Below are positions 1-8,484 of a stretch of DNA of 64,000 bases, one piece after another (the stretch's first letter is position 1; the number at the start of each line of letters is the position of its first letter). Origin of the DNA: Svornostia abyssi (lineage in GTDB: Bacteria; Actinomycetota; Thermoleophilia; Solirubrobacterales; Solirubrobacteraceae); the NCBI GenBank assembly GCA_024666565.1, contig CP088295.1, positions 3,038,001 through 3,102,000 of the forward strand, in the 5' to 3' direction. The position numbers were made by a program, and so were the translations under genes. The notes under the pieces are model-generated. The model did not search any database and was not told where the DNA came from. It was given only the letters and a program-made list of their open reading frames with translations.

Positions 1-438
1 GTGCTGCACGCGTCAGGCACGCGCGATCACGAGATGCTCGCCGACCGGCTCGGCGACCCGCCACCGGCCGGCTACGACCTGCGGGCGTACATCGCGCCGT
101 TCGCCCCGGCGCTCGCCGCGGCCGATCTGTGCGTCGCGCGGTCGGGCGGTTCGGTGTTCGAGGTGGCGGCGCACGGCGTGCCGGCGATCCTCGTGCCCTA
201 CCCGCACGCGGCGGCGGATCACCAGACCGCGAATGCGGCGTGGATGGTCGACGCGGGCGCCGCGATCCTCATCGCCGACGCGGACCTGACCGCGGAAGGG
301 CTGCGGTCGACGGTCGAGGAGCTGCTCGGCGACCCTGAGCGCCTGCGGGCCATGGCGGACGCCTCGGCGTCCCTGGCGCGCCCCGACGCTGCGCAGGCGA
401 TCGCCGAGCAGGTGACCGCCGCCGCGACCGCCGCCTGA
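1..438 (+). CDS. murG: MurG, C-terminal part (gene starts before the window)
   Basis: Glycosyltransferase that moves GlcNAc from UDP-GlcNAc onto lipid I to make lipid II at the inner face of the membrane. Only the last 145 or so codons are present. The fragment has the UDP-sugar-binding signature of the C-terminal Rossmann lobe: SGGSVFE at fragment residues 48-54, whose Glu binds the ribose, then a PAILVPYPHAAADHQ stretch at 61-75 whose final Gln is expected to touch the sugar. The GTG at base 1 is an in-frame internal codon, not a credible start. In most bacteria murC follows directly. Here an opposite-strand ATPase gene begins 13 bases after the stop. Confidence 0.93.
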   Translation: MLHASGTRDHEMLADRLGDPPPAGYDLRAYIAPFAPALAAADLCVARSGGSVFEVAAHGVPAILVPYPHAAADHQTANAAWMVDAGAAILIADADLTAEGLRSTVEELLGDPERLRAMADASASLARPDAAQAIAEQVTAAATAA

Positions 439-450
439 GGTCTCGCTGGG

Positions 451-1830
451 TCAGGCGAAAAGGTCTGCGGCGGTGAGCAGTTCGACGCCCTCGTCGGCCG
501 ATCGTCGCCGCATCTCGTCAGTGAAGCCCTCTCGCGCGAACACGAGCAGTCTGGCTCGCCGAGCGCTCGCGCCAAGCGCGGCCTGCTGTTCGAGCACGTC
601 TCCGAGCACGTCGGTATCGACGATCTTGCGCCACTTGACCGCTCCGACGAGCACGTAGCGGCGCTGGCGCACGCCGACGATGTCGATCTCCACGTCGCCC
701 TTGCGCGACCACCACGAGCCGACGTCCTGCGGGGCTCCGGTGAGCGCTTCGCTTGCGTACCGTTGAATCCATGCGCGACAGCACTGCTCGAACGCCGGCC
801 CCATCAGGTTGTCGAGGTCATCGAGCACCTCGCGATGCACTTCATCGACGCGGCCGCTGTCTAGCCGGCTGCGGTTGCGCAGGATGTAGCGAAACCAGAA
901 GCGGAAGTACGGGTCGGAGATCTCGTAGATGGACCGGCTGACGGTTCCGTCGGGCTCCAGCGGGGCGCGTGGGGAGATGTAGCCGAGGTCTTCGAGGCGC
1001 GCCATCTTCCGGATCAGGTTTCCGGTCGGCACGCCTGCCTGCTGAGCGATCTCGTTGTGCGCGGTGGCGCCGTACGCGACGGCGCGGAGGATGGAGAGGT
1101 ACGTGCCGGGGTCACGGATGCCTTCCCCGTCGCGCAGCAGGTGGCGGGGGTCGTCGTAGAGCGGTGCGTCCTTGGCCAGGATCCGCTCGCGAAGGACCCG
1201 CTCGATGTTGCCCGGGCCGGCCCACACGTTGTACTGCGGAGTGCCGCCGAGCACCGCCCAGCGACGCAGCAGCTCCACGGGCTCCTCGGTCTGCGCGAAC
1301 GCGGCGGCGTCACGGAAGTCGAGCGGCTGGAGGCGCGGACGGGCCGTGGCGCGCCCGTAGAGCGGCGCGCCGGGCTCCAGCAGGCCCTCCATCATGGTCA
1401 GCGCGCTGCCGCTCAGCACCAGGGTGATCGGCAGCCCGTCGCGATCCCACGTATCCCAGTGACGTTGGATGATCGAGTCCAGCGCGGGCTGTGCGGATTT
1501 CATCCACTGGAACTCGTCCAGGACGACCGTGAGTGGCGCGCGAGTGGCCTGCTCACCGAAGAACCGCAGCGCGTCATCCCACGTTCCGAATGCAAGCGAC
1601 GTGCTGCCGATGAGCGCGCGGCCGGCCTGCTCGGCCAGGAGGGTGAGGTGCTGCGCTTCACCCTGTTCGTCGCCCTGGAAGCTCACGACGCGCTCGTCAC
1701 CGAGCGTTCGAGCCAGGAGGAAGCTCTTGCCGACCCGCCGGCGCCCGATCATCACGACGAGCGACGGGGCCTGGGCGACTGCCGACTTCAACAGTTCGAC
1801 CTCGCCGACGCGGTCCACGATCTCACGCAT
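451..1830 (-). CDS. AAA ATPase with winged helix and DUF234-like C-terminus
   Basis: 459 aa protein of the archaeal-type ATPase/DUF234 family, which is widespread in accessory DNA and has no settled function. Walker A is GRRRVGKS at 29-36, Walker B LTVVLDEFQWM lies near 100, a winged-helix segment (EIAQQAGVPTGNLIRKM) lies near 270, and a PD-(D/E)XK-like domain fills the last 100 residues. In that domain the Asp of EIDIVGV is kept (about 378-387), but the later E-x-K reads A-V-K in GAVKWR (about 394-399), so nuclease activity is doubtful. Transcribed against the flanking cell-wall genes and apparently leaderless: a TATAGT box ends 6 bases before the ATG. A horizontally acquired or stand-alone element is plausible. 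Confidence 0.82.
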   Translation of the reverse strand: MREIVDRVGEVELLKSAVAQAPSLVVMIGRRRVGKSFLLARTLGDERVVSFQGDEQGEAQHLTLLAEQAGRALIGSTSLAFGTWDDALRFFGEQATRAPLTVVLDEFQWMKSAQPALDSIIQRHWDTWDRDGLPITLVLSGSALTMMEGLLEPGAPLYGRATARPRLQPLDFRDAAAFAQTEEPVELLRRWAVLGGTPQYNVWAGPGNIERVLRERILAKDAPLYDDPRHLLRDGEGIRDPGTYLSILRAVAYGATAHNEIAQQAGVPTGNLIRKMARLEDLGYISPRAPLEPDGTVSRSIYEISDPYFRFWFRYILRNRSRLDSGRVDEVHREVLDDLDNLMGPAFEQCCRAWIQRYASEALTGAPQDVGSWWSRKGDVEIDIVGVRQRRYVLVGAVKWRKIVDTDVLGDVLEQQAALGASARRARLLVFAREGFTDEMRRRSADEGVELLTAADLFA

Positions 1831-1836
1831 CAGGCA

Positions 1837-1859
1837 ACTATATCACAGGTTGCAACCTG
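1837..1859 (-). promoter_or_regulatory. Promoter -10 box and operator-like palindrome of the ATPase gene
   Basis: Reading the minus strand, TATAGT at 1842-1837 lies 6 bases before the ATG at 1830, the spacing expected for a leaderless transcript. Immediately upstream is a perfect 14-base palindrome, CAGGTTGCAACCTG (1846-1859), covering the -35/-10 spacer. A repressor bound there would block the promoter. The winged-helix domain of the ATPase itself is one candidate binder. No good -35 hexamer is visible. Confidence 0.5.
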
Positions 1860-1984
1860 CGGTATAGCGGTACATGGGTTGCTGTCCGTCCGAGCGTGAA
1901 CGTGCATCGAGGGGTCGTCACGGACGACCGTTCGGCGGGGTGGGGAGCGTCTGCGTGCCAAATTGCGCGTGCAACTACCCTAAC

Positions 1985-2034
1985 CGGACCGTGGTCCGCT
2001 ATGGTGCTTCTTACGACAAGCGGACTCTAGTCCG
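1985..2034 (+). promoter_or_regulatory. Twin TetR-type operators upstream of yceI
   Basis: Two 14-base palindromes of the form CGGACY-NN-RGTCCG lie 36 bases apart: CGGACCGTGGTCCG at 1985-1998 and CGGACTCTAGTCCG at 2021-2034. They end 33 bases before the yceI start. Their shape suits a TetR dimer, and a tetR gene closes the same operon, so autoregulation is the simplest reading (inference). Confidence 0.6.
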
Positions 2035-2067
2035 AATCACCGCGACACACAGGGAGCACCCACCGCC

Positions 2068-2616
2068 ATGACCACCGCCACGCAGCCCTTTGCCCCCGGC
2101 ACCTACGGCGCCGATCCGGTGCACTCGAGCTTCGGCTTCGCCGTGAAGCACATCGTCAGCACCTTCCGCTCGTCCTTCAACGAGGTCGACGCGACGCTCA
2201 CCGTCGCCGACAACGGCGAGGTCTCGCTCGAAGGCGCCGCGAAGGCCGAGAGCATCGCCATCACCACGCCGGAGCAGTTCCGCGCCCACGTCCTCTCGCC
2301 GGAGTTCTTCGACTCCGCGAGCTACCCGGAGATCACCTTCCGCTCCACGAAGGTCGACTTCGCCAGCGACGGCACCGCCCGCGTCGAGGGCAACCTGACG
2401 GTGAAGGACAACACCGTCGACGTCGTCGCCACCGGCACGTACACCGAGCCGGTCGAGGGCATGATGGGCGAGACCCGCGGCGCCGTCGAGCTGTCGACCA
2501 CCGTCGACAAGAACGCGCTCGGCCTGACCTGGAACTCGCCGCTGCCCAAGGGCGGCAACGTGCTCGCCGACGAGGTCACCCTGAGCATCCACGTCGAGTT
2601 CGTGGCCCAGGCCTAG
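2068..2616 (+). CDS. YceI-family protein
   Basis: 182 aa lipocalin-like barrel of the YceI family, whose members bind polyisoprenoids or other amphiphiles. The family opening is clear: GTYGADPVHSSFGFAVKHIV near 11-30, followed by alternating strands, and the length is typical. There is no signal peptide, so this copy should be cytoplasmic. The ATG is preceded by GGGAGC at a suitable distance. First gene of a tight three-gene operon (2-base gap to the FMN reductase, then tetR) under the twin palindromes at 1985-2034. YceI plus a flavin reductase under a TetR regulator suggests a response to a quinone-like or isoprenoid-like toxic compound (inference). Confidence 0.88.
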   Translation: MTTATQPFAPGTYGADPVHSSFGFAVKHIVSTFRSSFNEVDATLTVADNGEVSLEGAAKAESIAITTPEQFRAHVLSPEFFDSASYPEITFRSTKVDFASDGTARVEGNLTVKDNTVDVVATGTYTEPVEGMMGETRGAVELSTTVDKNALGLTWNSPLPKGGNVLADEVTLSIHVEFVAQA

Positions 2617-2618
2617 TC

Positions 2619-3167
2619 ATGAAGATCCTGGGTATCTCGGGCAGCCTGCGCCGCGATTCCCACAACACGCGCCTGCTCCGGGCGGCAGCGGATCTGCTGC
2701 CGTCCGGGTCGGAGCTCGAGGTGTGGGATGGCCTGCGCGACGTTCCGCCCTTCGACGAGGACCATGAGTCCGATCCCGCGCCCGCCGTCCAGGCGTTCCG
2801 CGCGAAGGTCGAGGAAGCCGACGCCGTCTTCTTCGTCACCCCCGAGTACAACGCCGGCATCCCCGGCCAGCTCAAGAACGCCGTGGACTGGCTGTCCCGG
2901 CCCTATCCCGACAACGCCCTGAAGGGCAAGCCCGTCGCCGCCATCGGCGCGAGCACCGGCCTCTTCGGCGCCATCTGGGCGCAGGACCAGCTCCGCAAGG
3001 CGGTTCAGTTCGCCGGCGCGAACGTCCTCGATGTGGAGCTGCCCGTCGGGCAGGCCCACGAGACGCTCGACGAGCGTGGCCTGCCGATCGACCCCGAACA
3101 GCGCGAGGCGCTGGCGGGTGTGCTGACCGGCCTCGTGGCGCTGGCGGAGGGTGCGAAGGTCGGGTGA
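2619..3167 (+). CDS. NAD(P)H-dependent FMN reductase (flavodoxin-like)
   Basis: 182 aa member of the NADPH-dependent FMN reductase family (ChrR/YieF/SsuE-like fold). The FMN phosphate loop is GISGSLRRDSHN at 5-16. The flavin-contacting TPEYNAGIPGQLKNAVDWL stretch lies near 69-87 and a conserved GASTG near 108-112. Such enzymes reduce FMN, quinones, azo dyes or chromate with two electrons. It starts two bases after yceI stops and is followed by tetR, so it is translated and regulated with them. The physiological substrate cannot be read from the sequence. Confidence 0.9.
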   Translation: MKILGISGSLRRDSHNTRLLRAAADLLPSGSELEVWDGLRDVPPFDEDHESDPAPAVQAFRAKVEEADAVFFVTPEYNAGIPGQLKNAVDWLSRPYPDNALKGKPVAAIGASTGLFGAIWAQDQLRKAVQFAGANVLDVELPVGQAHETLDERGLPIDPEQREALAGVLTGLVALAEGAKVG

Positions 3168-3218
3168 ACGGCCATGTGTCCGACACCCGGCCGGGCGAGC
3201 GGTCAGAATGGTTCCGTC

Positions 3219-3872
3219 ATGGACCCGCTGCCGCTGACCGCCGCCCCGGCCGCTCCCGCCGAGCGCGCTGACGCGGCACGCAACCGCGAGCGCATCCTGT
3301 GCGCGGCCGCGCGGCTGTTCACCGAGCGCGGCGCCGAGCACGTGTCGATGGACGACGTCGCCGAGGAGGCCGGCGTCGGCAAGGGCACGCTGTACCGCCG
3401 GTTCGGCGACAAGTCGGGCTTGGCGCTCGCGCTGCTCGACGAGGACGACCGCCGCCTGCAGGAGGCCATGATCCGCGGCGAGGCCCCGCTGGGGCCGGGT
3501 GGGGGCGGGGTCTCGGCGCGCGAGCGGCTGCACGCCTTCGGCGAGGCGTACCTCGAACTGCTGGGCCGCCACAGCGGCCTGCTGGCCGTCGCGGCGGAGG
3601 GCGGAGGACTGAAGGGCAGTCCGCCGTGGCAGCTGTACCGCACGCACCTCGTGGTGCTGCTGAGTGACGCGACGCCCGACGGCGACGCCGAGCTCGGAGC
3701 CGAGCTGCTGCTCGACGCCCTGAACCCGGGCTCGTACCGGTTCCGCCGAGCGCAGGGCTTCGAGCCCGCGCGGCTGGCACGCGGCTGGCGGATGCTCGTC
3801 GACGGGTGGATCGCCGCGTCGACCGGCGAGGTCCCCGCGCCGGCGCGCCGCGCGGTCACGCCCGCCGAGTAG
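3219..3872 (+). CDS. TetR-family transcriptional regulator
   Basis: 217 aa from the ATG at 3219. An upstream in-frame ATG at 3174 would add 15 residues unlike the family. The N-terminal helix-turn-helix sits at about 44-63 (MDDVAEEAGVGKGTLYRRF), a textbook TetR recognition helix. The C-terminal ligand-binding half is all-helical and unassigned. It is the last gene after yceI and the FMN reductase. The two matching palindromes in front of yceI are its likely operators. murC starts 11 bases after its stop, so transcription may read through into the cell-wall genes. Confidence 0.88.
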   Translation: MDPLPLTAAPAAPAERADAARNRERILCAAARLFTERGAEHVSMDDVAEEAGVGKGTLYRRFGDKSGLALALLDEDDRRLQEAMIRGEAPLGPGGGGVSARERLHAFGEAYLELLGRHSGLLAVAAEGGGLKGSPPWQLYRTHLVVLLSDATPDGDAELGAELLLDALNPGSYRFRRAQGFEPARLARGWRMLVDGWIAASTGEVPAPARRAVTPAE

Positions 3873-3883
3873 CCTGCCGCGCC

Positions 3884-5154
3884 ATGTCTGCGTGGTCGTC
3901 CCGTCGCCTGCACTTCGTCGGCCTGGGCGGCGCCGGGATGAGCGGCCTGGCGATCGTCGCCCGCGCGCTCGGTGCCACCGTCACCGGCTCGGACCGGGCC
4001 GAGTCGCCGTACCTCATCCGGGTCCGTGAGGCGGGGATCGAACCCGTCATCGGTCACGACGCTGCGAACGTCCCGGCGGGCGACGACGTCGAGCTCGTCG
4101 TCTCCACCGCCATCGCCGCCGAGAACCCCGAGCGCGCCGAGGGCCGTCGCCGCGGGCTCACCGAACTCCACCGCGGGCAGCTGCTCGGCCAGGTCAGTGC
4201 CGAGAAGCGCACGATCGCCGTCGCGGGCGCCCACGGGAAGACCACGACGACGTCGATGATCGCCCACGCACTGCTCGGCGCGGGCATGGATCCGTCGTAC
4301 CTCATCGGCGGCGCCCTGCGGACGACCGGGACGAACGCGGCGTGGGGAACCGGGGAGTGGCTGGTCGTCGAGGCCGACGAGTCCGACCGCTCGTTCCTCA
4401 ACCTCCACCCGGAGGTTGCGATCGTCACGAACCTCGAGCTCGATCACCACACGACGTACAGCTCGATGGTCGATCTCGAGCAGACGTTCAGGACCTTCCT
4501 CGGGCAGGCACAGACCGCGGTGCTGCCGCCGTCGCTGGGGGGCTCACCACCGGGCCGGTCGTGGAGTTCGCGCCCGACGCGCGGATCACCCTCACGGTCC
4601 CCGGCGAGCACAACGCGCGCAACGCGGCCGCGGCACTGGAGGCCTGCCGGCTCGCGGGGGCCGACGAGGACGCGGTCATCGCCGCGCTGGCGACCTTCCA
4701 GGGCGCCGGGCGGCGATTCGAGCGGGTCGGCACCACCACATCTGGCGCACTGATCGTCGACGACTACGCCCACCACCCCACGGAGGTCGCGGCCACGATC
4801 GCGGCCGCCCGCACGCTGTCGCCCCGCCGGGTCGTCGCGGTCTTCCAGCCGCATCTGTACAGCCGCACGCAGCTGCTGGGCCGCCAGTTCGGCACCGCGC
4901 TCGCGGCTGCCGACGTCGTCGTCGTGCTCGACGTCTACCCGGCCCGGGAGCGTGCTGAGGACTTCCCGGGCGTCACAGGGCGGCTCATCGCCCAGGCCGC
5001 CGCCGACGCGGGCCACGGCCGTCCCGTGCTCTGGCTGCCCGGCTTCGACGCCGCCGAAGCCGCGCTGCGCGACCTGCTGCGCGACGGCGACCTCTGCCTC
5101 GTCATGGGCGCGGGCGACGTCGACGCGCTCGGCCGTCGCCTCGCCGACTCCTAG
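3884..5154 (+). CDS. murC: UDP-N-acetylmuramate-L-alanine ligase, with a frameshift
   Basis: Adds L-alanine to UDP-MurNAc, the first peptide step of peptidoglycan synthesis. The N-terminal nucleotide fold (HFVGLGGAGMSGLA), the ATP loop GAHGKTTTTS near 115-124 and EADESDRSF are in one frame. VPGEHNARNAAAALE, DDYAHHPTEV and FQPHLYSRT follow in another. The switch falls at a run of six G (4537-4542). One more G would give PSLGGLTTGPVVEFAP and a single 423-residue protein. That is shorter than the usual 450-490, mainly in the loop before VPGEHN, so a small deletion there is possible. Because murC is essential, a consensus error is the likeliest cause of the break. Confidence 0.9.
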
Positions 5155-5164
5155 ACTCGGCCCG

Positions 5165-6238
5165 ATGCCCGCCGCCGCGCTCGACGTCCCGCTCGCGCCG
5201 CTGACCACGCTCGGGCTCGGCGGACCGGCGCGGCGCCTGCTGGAGGTCTCCGACGACGCAGAACTGCGCGAGGCCGTCCTTGCCGCCGACGCCGCGGGCG
5301 AGCCCGTCCTGATCCTGGGCGGCGGTAGCAACGTCGTCATCGCCGACGCCGGGTTCGCGGGCACGGTCATCCGGATCGCCACGCGGGGTGTCACCCGCCG
5401 TCGTGACGGCGACCATGTGCTGGTCGATGTGGCCGCGGGGGAACCGTGGGATGCGCTCGTCGCCGCCTGCGTGGCCGACCGGCTGGCCGGCATCGAGTGC
5501 CTCGCAGGGATTCCGGGGCTCACCGGCGCCACGCCGATCCAGAACGTCGGGGCCTACGGGCAGGACGTCGCCGAGACGATCACCGCCGTGCGGGTCCTCG
5601 ATCGTGAGGACGGAGCGGTCCGCGAGCTTCCCGCCGCCGACTGCGGCTTTCGCTACCGCAGCAGCGCCTTCAAGGGCAGCCCGCGCCACGTCGTGCTCGG
5701 CGTGACGTACCGCCTGCGCGCCGACGCGGCGGAGTCCCAGCCGATCGCCTACGCCGAGCTCGCGCGGACCCTCGGCGCCGAGCCGGGCGACCGGGCGCCG
5801 CTGGCGGCCGCGCGCGAGGCGGTCCTCGCCCTGCGCCGGGGCAAGGGCATGGTCCTGGACCCAGACGACCCCGATACCCGCAGCGCCGGCTCCTTCTTCA
5901 CGAACCCGATCCTCGACGCCGACGCCTTCGCGGCCCTGACCGCGCGCGTCGCCGAGCGGCTCGGCCCGGACGCCCGCCCACCGGCGTTCCCCGAGCCTGA
6001 CGGCCGGACGAAGACCTCGGCTGCCTGGCTCATCGACCGGGCGGGCTTCGGGCCCGGCACACGCCGCGGGAACGTCGCGCAGTCGGGCAAGCACGCGCTC
6101 GCGCTCGTCAACCTCGGCGACGGGACGACGACCGAGCTCGTGGCCCTCGCACGGGAGATCGCGGCCGGCGTGCAGGCGGCGTTCGGGGTCGCGCTCGTGC
6201 CCGAGCCGGTGTTCGTCGGGCATCGCTGGGACGGCTGA
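5165..6238 (+). CDS. murB: UDP-N-acetylenolpyruvoylglucosamine reductase
   Basis: FAD enzyme that reduces UDP-GlcNAc-enolpyruvate to UDP-MurNAc with NADPH. 357 aa from the ATG at 5165, 10 bases after murC. Visible are the FAD-binding LILGGGSNVVIADAGF, GIPGLTGATPIQNVGAYGQ, the active-site CGFRYRSSAFK, RSAGSFFTNP containing the proton-donor Ser, and the C-terminal Glu in PEPVFVGHRW. The RYRSS loop and the layout point to the type I enzyme. An in-frame open stretch back to 4952 lies within murC and has no family match. Confidence 0.95.
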   Translation: MPAAALDVPLAPLTTLGLGGPARRLLEVSDDAELREAVLAADAAGEPVLILGGGSNVVIADAGFAGTVIRIATRGVTRRRDGDHVLVDVAAGEPWDALVAACVADRLAGIECLAGIPGLTGATPIQNVGAYGQDVAETITAVRVLDREDGAVRELPAADCGFRYRSSAFKGSPRHVVLGVTYRLRADAAESQPIAYAELARTLGAEPGDRAPLAAAREAVLALRRGKGMVLDPDDPDTRSAGSFFTNPILDADAFAALTARVAERLGPDARPPAFPEPDGRTKTSAAWLIDRAGFGPGTRRGNVAQSGKHALALVNLGDGTTTELVALAREIAAGVQAAFGVALVPEPVFVGHRWDG

Positions 6239-6277
6239 TCCGGGAGGGACCGGGCGCGCGGCGGCGAACCAGAGGCC

Positions 6278-7076
6278 GTGCGAGCCCTTCGCGCCAACCG
6301 CTTCGTCCTTCCCGCCGCGGTCTCCGTCCTCGCCGTCTCCCTCCTGGGCGTCGGGTTCATGTGGCTGCGCGACTCGTCGTTCGTCGCCGTCGAGGACGTC
6401 ACGATCACGGGGGCTGAGGGAACGCAGGCCGAGGAGATCCGCGCCGCCCTGCGCGACGCCGCGAAGGACATGACCACCATGCACGTCCGGGAGGACGCCC
6501 TCGTCGCGGCGGTGCAGCAGTACCCGAGCGTGAAGTCCGTCAGCGCCACCGCGGACATGCCCCACCGCCTGCGTATCGATGTCCAGTCACGAACCCCGGT
6601 CGCCGCGCTGGACACGGGGACCCGGACGATCGCGGTCGCGAGCGACGGCACCGTGCTCACCGGCAGCGGGACCGACGGCCTGCCGCGCGTGAAGGTCAGC
6701 ACGCCGCCTGGGGGCGAGCGGGTCCGCGGGGACTCCACGTCCGCCCTCGTCCGGCTCATGGCGACCGCACCGGCGCCGCTGCGGGGCCCGCGCCGAGCGC
6801 GCGTTCCTCGGTCCCGATGGCCTGACGGTGGTGCTCACGGAGGGGCCGCGCCTGCGCTTCGGCCGCGGCGACCGGCTCACCGCGAAATGGGCCGCCGCCG
6901 CCCGTGTGCTCGCCGACGAAGACGCCCAGGGCGCCTCGTACATCGACCTTCGCCTGCCCGAGCGCCCCGCCGCCGGCGGGCTCGCGCAGCTGCCCACCGA
7001 GCAGGCGGACGAGCAGGCCGATCCGGGTGCCGCGACCGGCGCGGTCCCGGCACCCACACCAACTCCCACGCCGTAG
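6278..7076 (+). CDS. ftsQ: Cell division protein FtsQ, with a frameshift
   Basis: Bitopic division protein linking early and late divisome parts. It starts with GTG at 6278, with one membrane span at about 8-29 (FVLPAAVSVLAVSLLGVGFMWL), a POTRA domain at about 36-105 (FVAVEDVTITGAEG to VQSRTPVAAL) and a beta domain. The frame breaks at a run of four G (6783-6786). Removing one G joins APAPLRARAERAFLGPDG to LTVVLTEGPRLRFGRGDRL and carries the gene to the TAG at 7074. The end is rich in Pro, Thr and Ala. The position directly before ftsZ supports the call. The break is probably a sequencing error. Confidence 0.85.
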
Positions 7077-7081
7077 ACAAC

Positions 7082-7100
7082 CCTCGACGTCAAGTCGAGG
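7082..7100 (+). promoter_or_regulatory. Inverted repeat between ftsQ and ftsZ
   Basis: Seven-base arms CCTCGAC (7082-7088) and GTCGAGG (7094-7100) around a five-base spacer, starting 6 bases after the corrected ftsQ stop. It could be an operator or a weak attenuating hairpin. It has no T-tract. Confidence 0.4.
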
Positions 7101-7136
7101 TTCATATCAGTCGATACAGAAATCTCCTGCACAGCT

Positions 7137-7252
7137 GGAGGGTTGCGAAACCCTGCAACTGCTTGTGCGGAGGTAGACTTGTCGTTGACAACCGTTCCGG
7201 CCCGTGCTTACTGTGCTTTCGCCGGACGTACCCGGAGGGTCTCGAAAACCCT
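7137..7252 (+). repeat. Duplicated hairpin motif flanking the ftsZ promoter
   Basis: Two near-identical units, GGAGGGTTGCGAAACCCT at 7137-7154 and GGAGGGTCTCGAAAACCCT at 7234-7252, each able to fold into a 5-6 base-pair stem with a CGAA-containing loop. They are 97 bases apart, one upstream and one downstream of the candidate ftsZ promoter. Placement suggests paired protein-binding sites or RNA hairpins controlling ftsZ. Confidence 0.45.
7185..7214 (+). promoter_or_regulatory. Candidate ftsZ promoter
   Basis: A perfect -35 TTGACA (7185-7190) is followed after 18 bases by a -10-like TACTGT (7209-7214), about 75 bases before the ftsZ ATG. This is the best housekeeping-sigma match seen in the window. 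A separate promoter for ftsZ inside the dcw cluster is common in actinobacteria. Confidence 0.55.
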
Positions 7253-7288
7253 CAACGCTAACTCAAGGGTCTGACGGAAACGAACATC

Positions 7289-8401
7289 ATGGAAAGCGCA
7301 GGCACATACCTCGCCGTCATCAAGGTCGTCGGCGTCGGCGGCGGCGGCACCAACGCCGTCACGCGGATGGTCGATGCCGGCCTGCGCGGAGTGGAGTTCG
7401 TCGCGGCCAACACCGACGCCCAGGCGTTGGCGATGAACGACGCGGACATCAAGCTGAACATCGGCCACGAGCTCACCAAGGGGCTCGGCGCCGGCGCGAA
7501 CCCGGAGGTCGGGTTCGGCGCTGCGGCCGAATCGCGCGATGAGATCAAGGAGGCGCTGAAGGGCGCCGACATGGTCTTCGTCACCGCGGGTGAGGGCGGC
7601 GGCACCGGCACCGGTGCGGCCCCCGTCATCGCGGAGATCGCGAAGAACGAGATCGGCGCGCTCACCGTGGGCGTCGTCACGAAGCCGTTCGAGTTCGAGG
7701 GCACGCAGCGCACGCGGCAGGCCGAGGAGGGCGTCGATCGCCTCCGCGAGGTCGTCGACACGCTCATCGTCATCCCGAACGAGAAGCTGCTCAGCATCGT
7801 CGAGCGGCGCACGACGATCATGGACGCCTTCAAGGAGGCCGACAACGTCCTGCGCCAGGGCATCCAGGGCATCACCGACCTGATCACGATCCCGGGCCTC
7901 ATCAACCTGGACTTCGCTGACGTGCGGACGATCATGGAGGACGCCGGCACCGCCCTCATGGGCATCGGGACGTCCAACGGCGAGAGCCGGGCGGCCGAGG
8001 CCGCGACGGCGGCGATCTCCAGCCCGCTGCTGGAGGAGTCCGTCGAGGGCGCCACCGGCATCCTGCTGAACATCACCGGCGGCAAGGAACTCGGCCTCTT
8101 CGAGGTCAACGAGGCCGCCGAGATCGTGCAGGGCGCCGCCGATTCGAGCGCCAACATCATCTTCGGCGCCGTCATCGACGAGGCCCTGGGCGACGAGGTC
8201 CGCGTGACCGTCATCGCGACGGGCTTCGACAAGACCGGCCCCCGGCGCCTCGCGCCCCGGGCGACCGAGCGCCCGCGCGCCGGAACGCAGCGCGACGAGC
8301 GCCCGCGCCCCCGCGACCGCGGGCCGCGCATCGACGACCGCCAGCGCTCGTCGCTGGAGATCAGCGACGACGACATCGATATCCCCCCGTTCTTGCGCTG
8401 A
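7289..8401 (+). CDS. ftsZ: Cell division GTPase FtsZ
   Basis: Tubulin homologue that polymerises into the Z ring. 370 aa. The GTP-binding signature GGGTGTG is at 103-109, preceded by the N-terminal [10 protein letters not shown] loop. The T7 synergy loop NLDFADV that completes the neighbour's GTPase site lies near 209-215. The globular domain ends near 315. A short Arg/Pro/Asp-rich linker follows, and the tail ends in DIDIPPFLR, the conserved peptide that docks SepF or other partners. Preceded by a 212-base regulatory region. No ftsA is present nearby, as expected for this phylum. Confidence 0.98.
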   Translation: MESAGTYLAVIKVVGVGGGGTNAVTRMVDAGLRGVEFVAANTDAQALAMNDADIKLNIGHELTKGLGAGANPEVGFGAAAESRDEIKEALKGADMVFVTAGEGGGTGTGAAPVIAEIAKNEIGALTVGVVTKPFEFEGTQRTRQAEEGVDRLREVVDTLIVIPNEKLLSIVERRTTIMDAFKEADNVLRQGIQGITDLITIPGLINLDFADVRTIMEDAGTALMGIGTSNGESRAAEAATAAISSPLLEESVEGATGILLNITGGKELGLFEVNEAAEIVQGAADSSANIIFGAVIDEALGDEVRVTVIATGFDKTGPRRLAPRATERPRAGTQRDERPRPRDRGPRIDDRQRSSLEISDDDIDIPPFLR

Positions 8402-8484
8402 CGGGACTGTCGTCAACGTGACAGAAGCGGCGGGCGTGGTGTCCGAGCATTCCTCGGGTCAACCGACCGACCCAGGAGGCTCCC

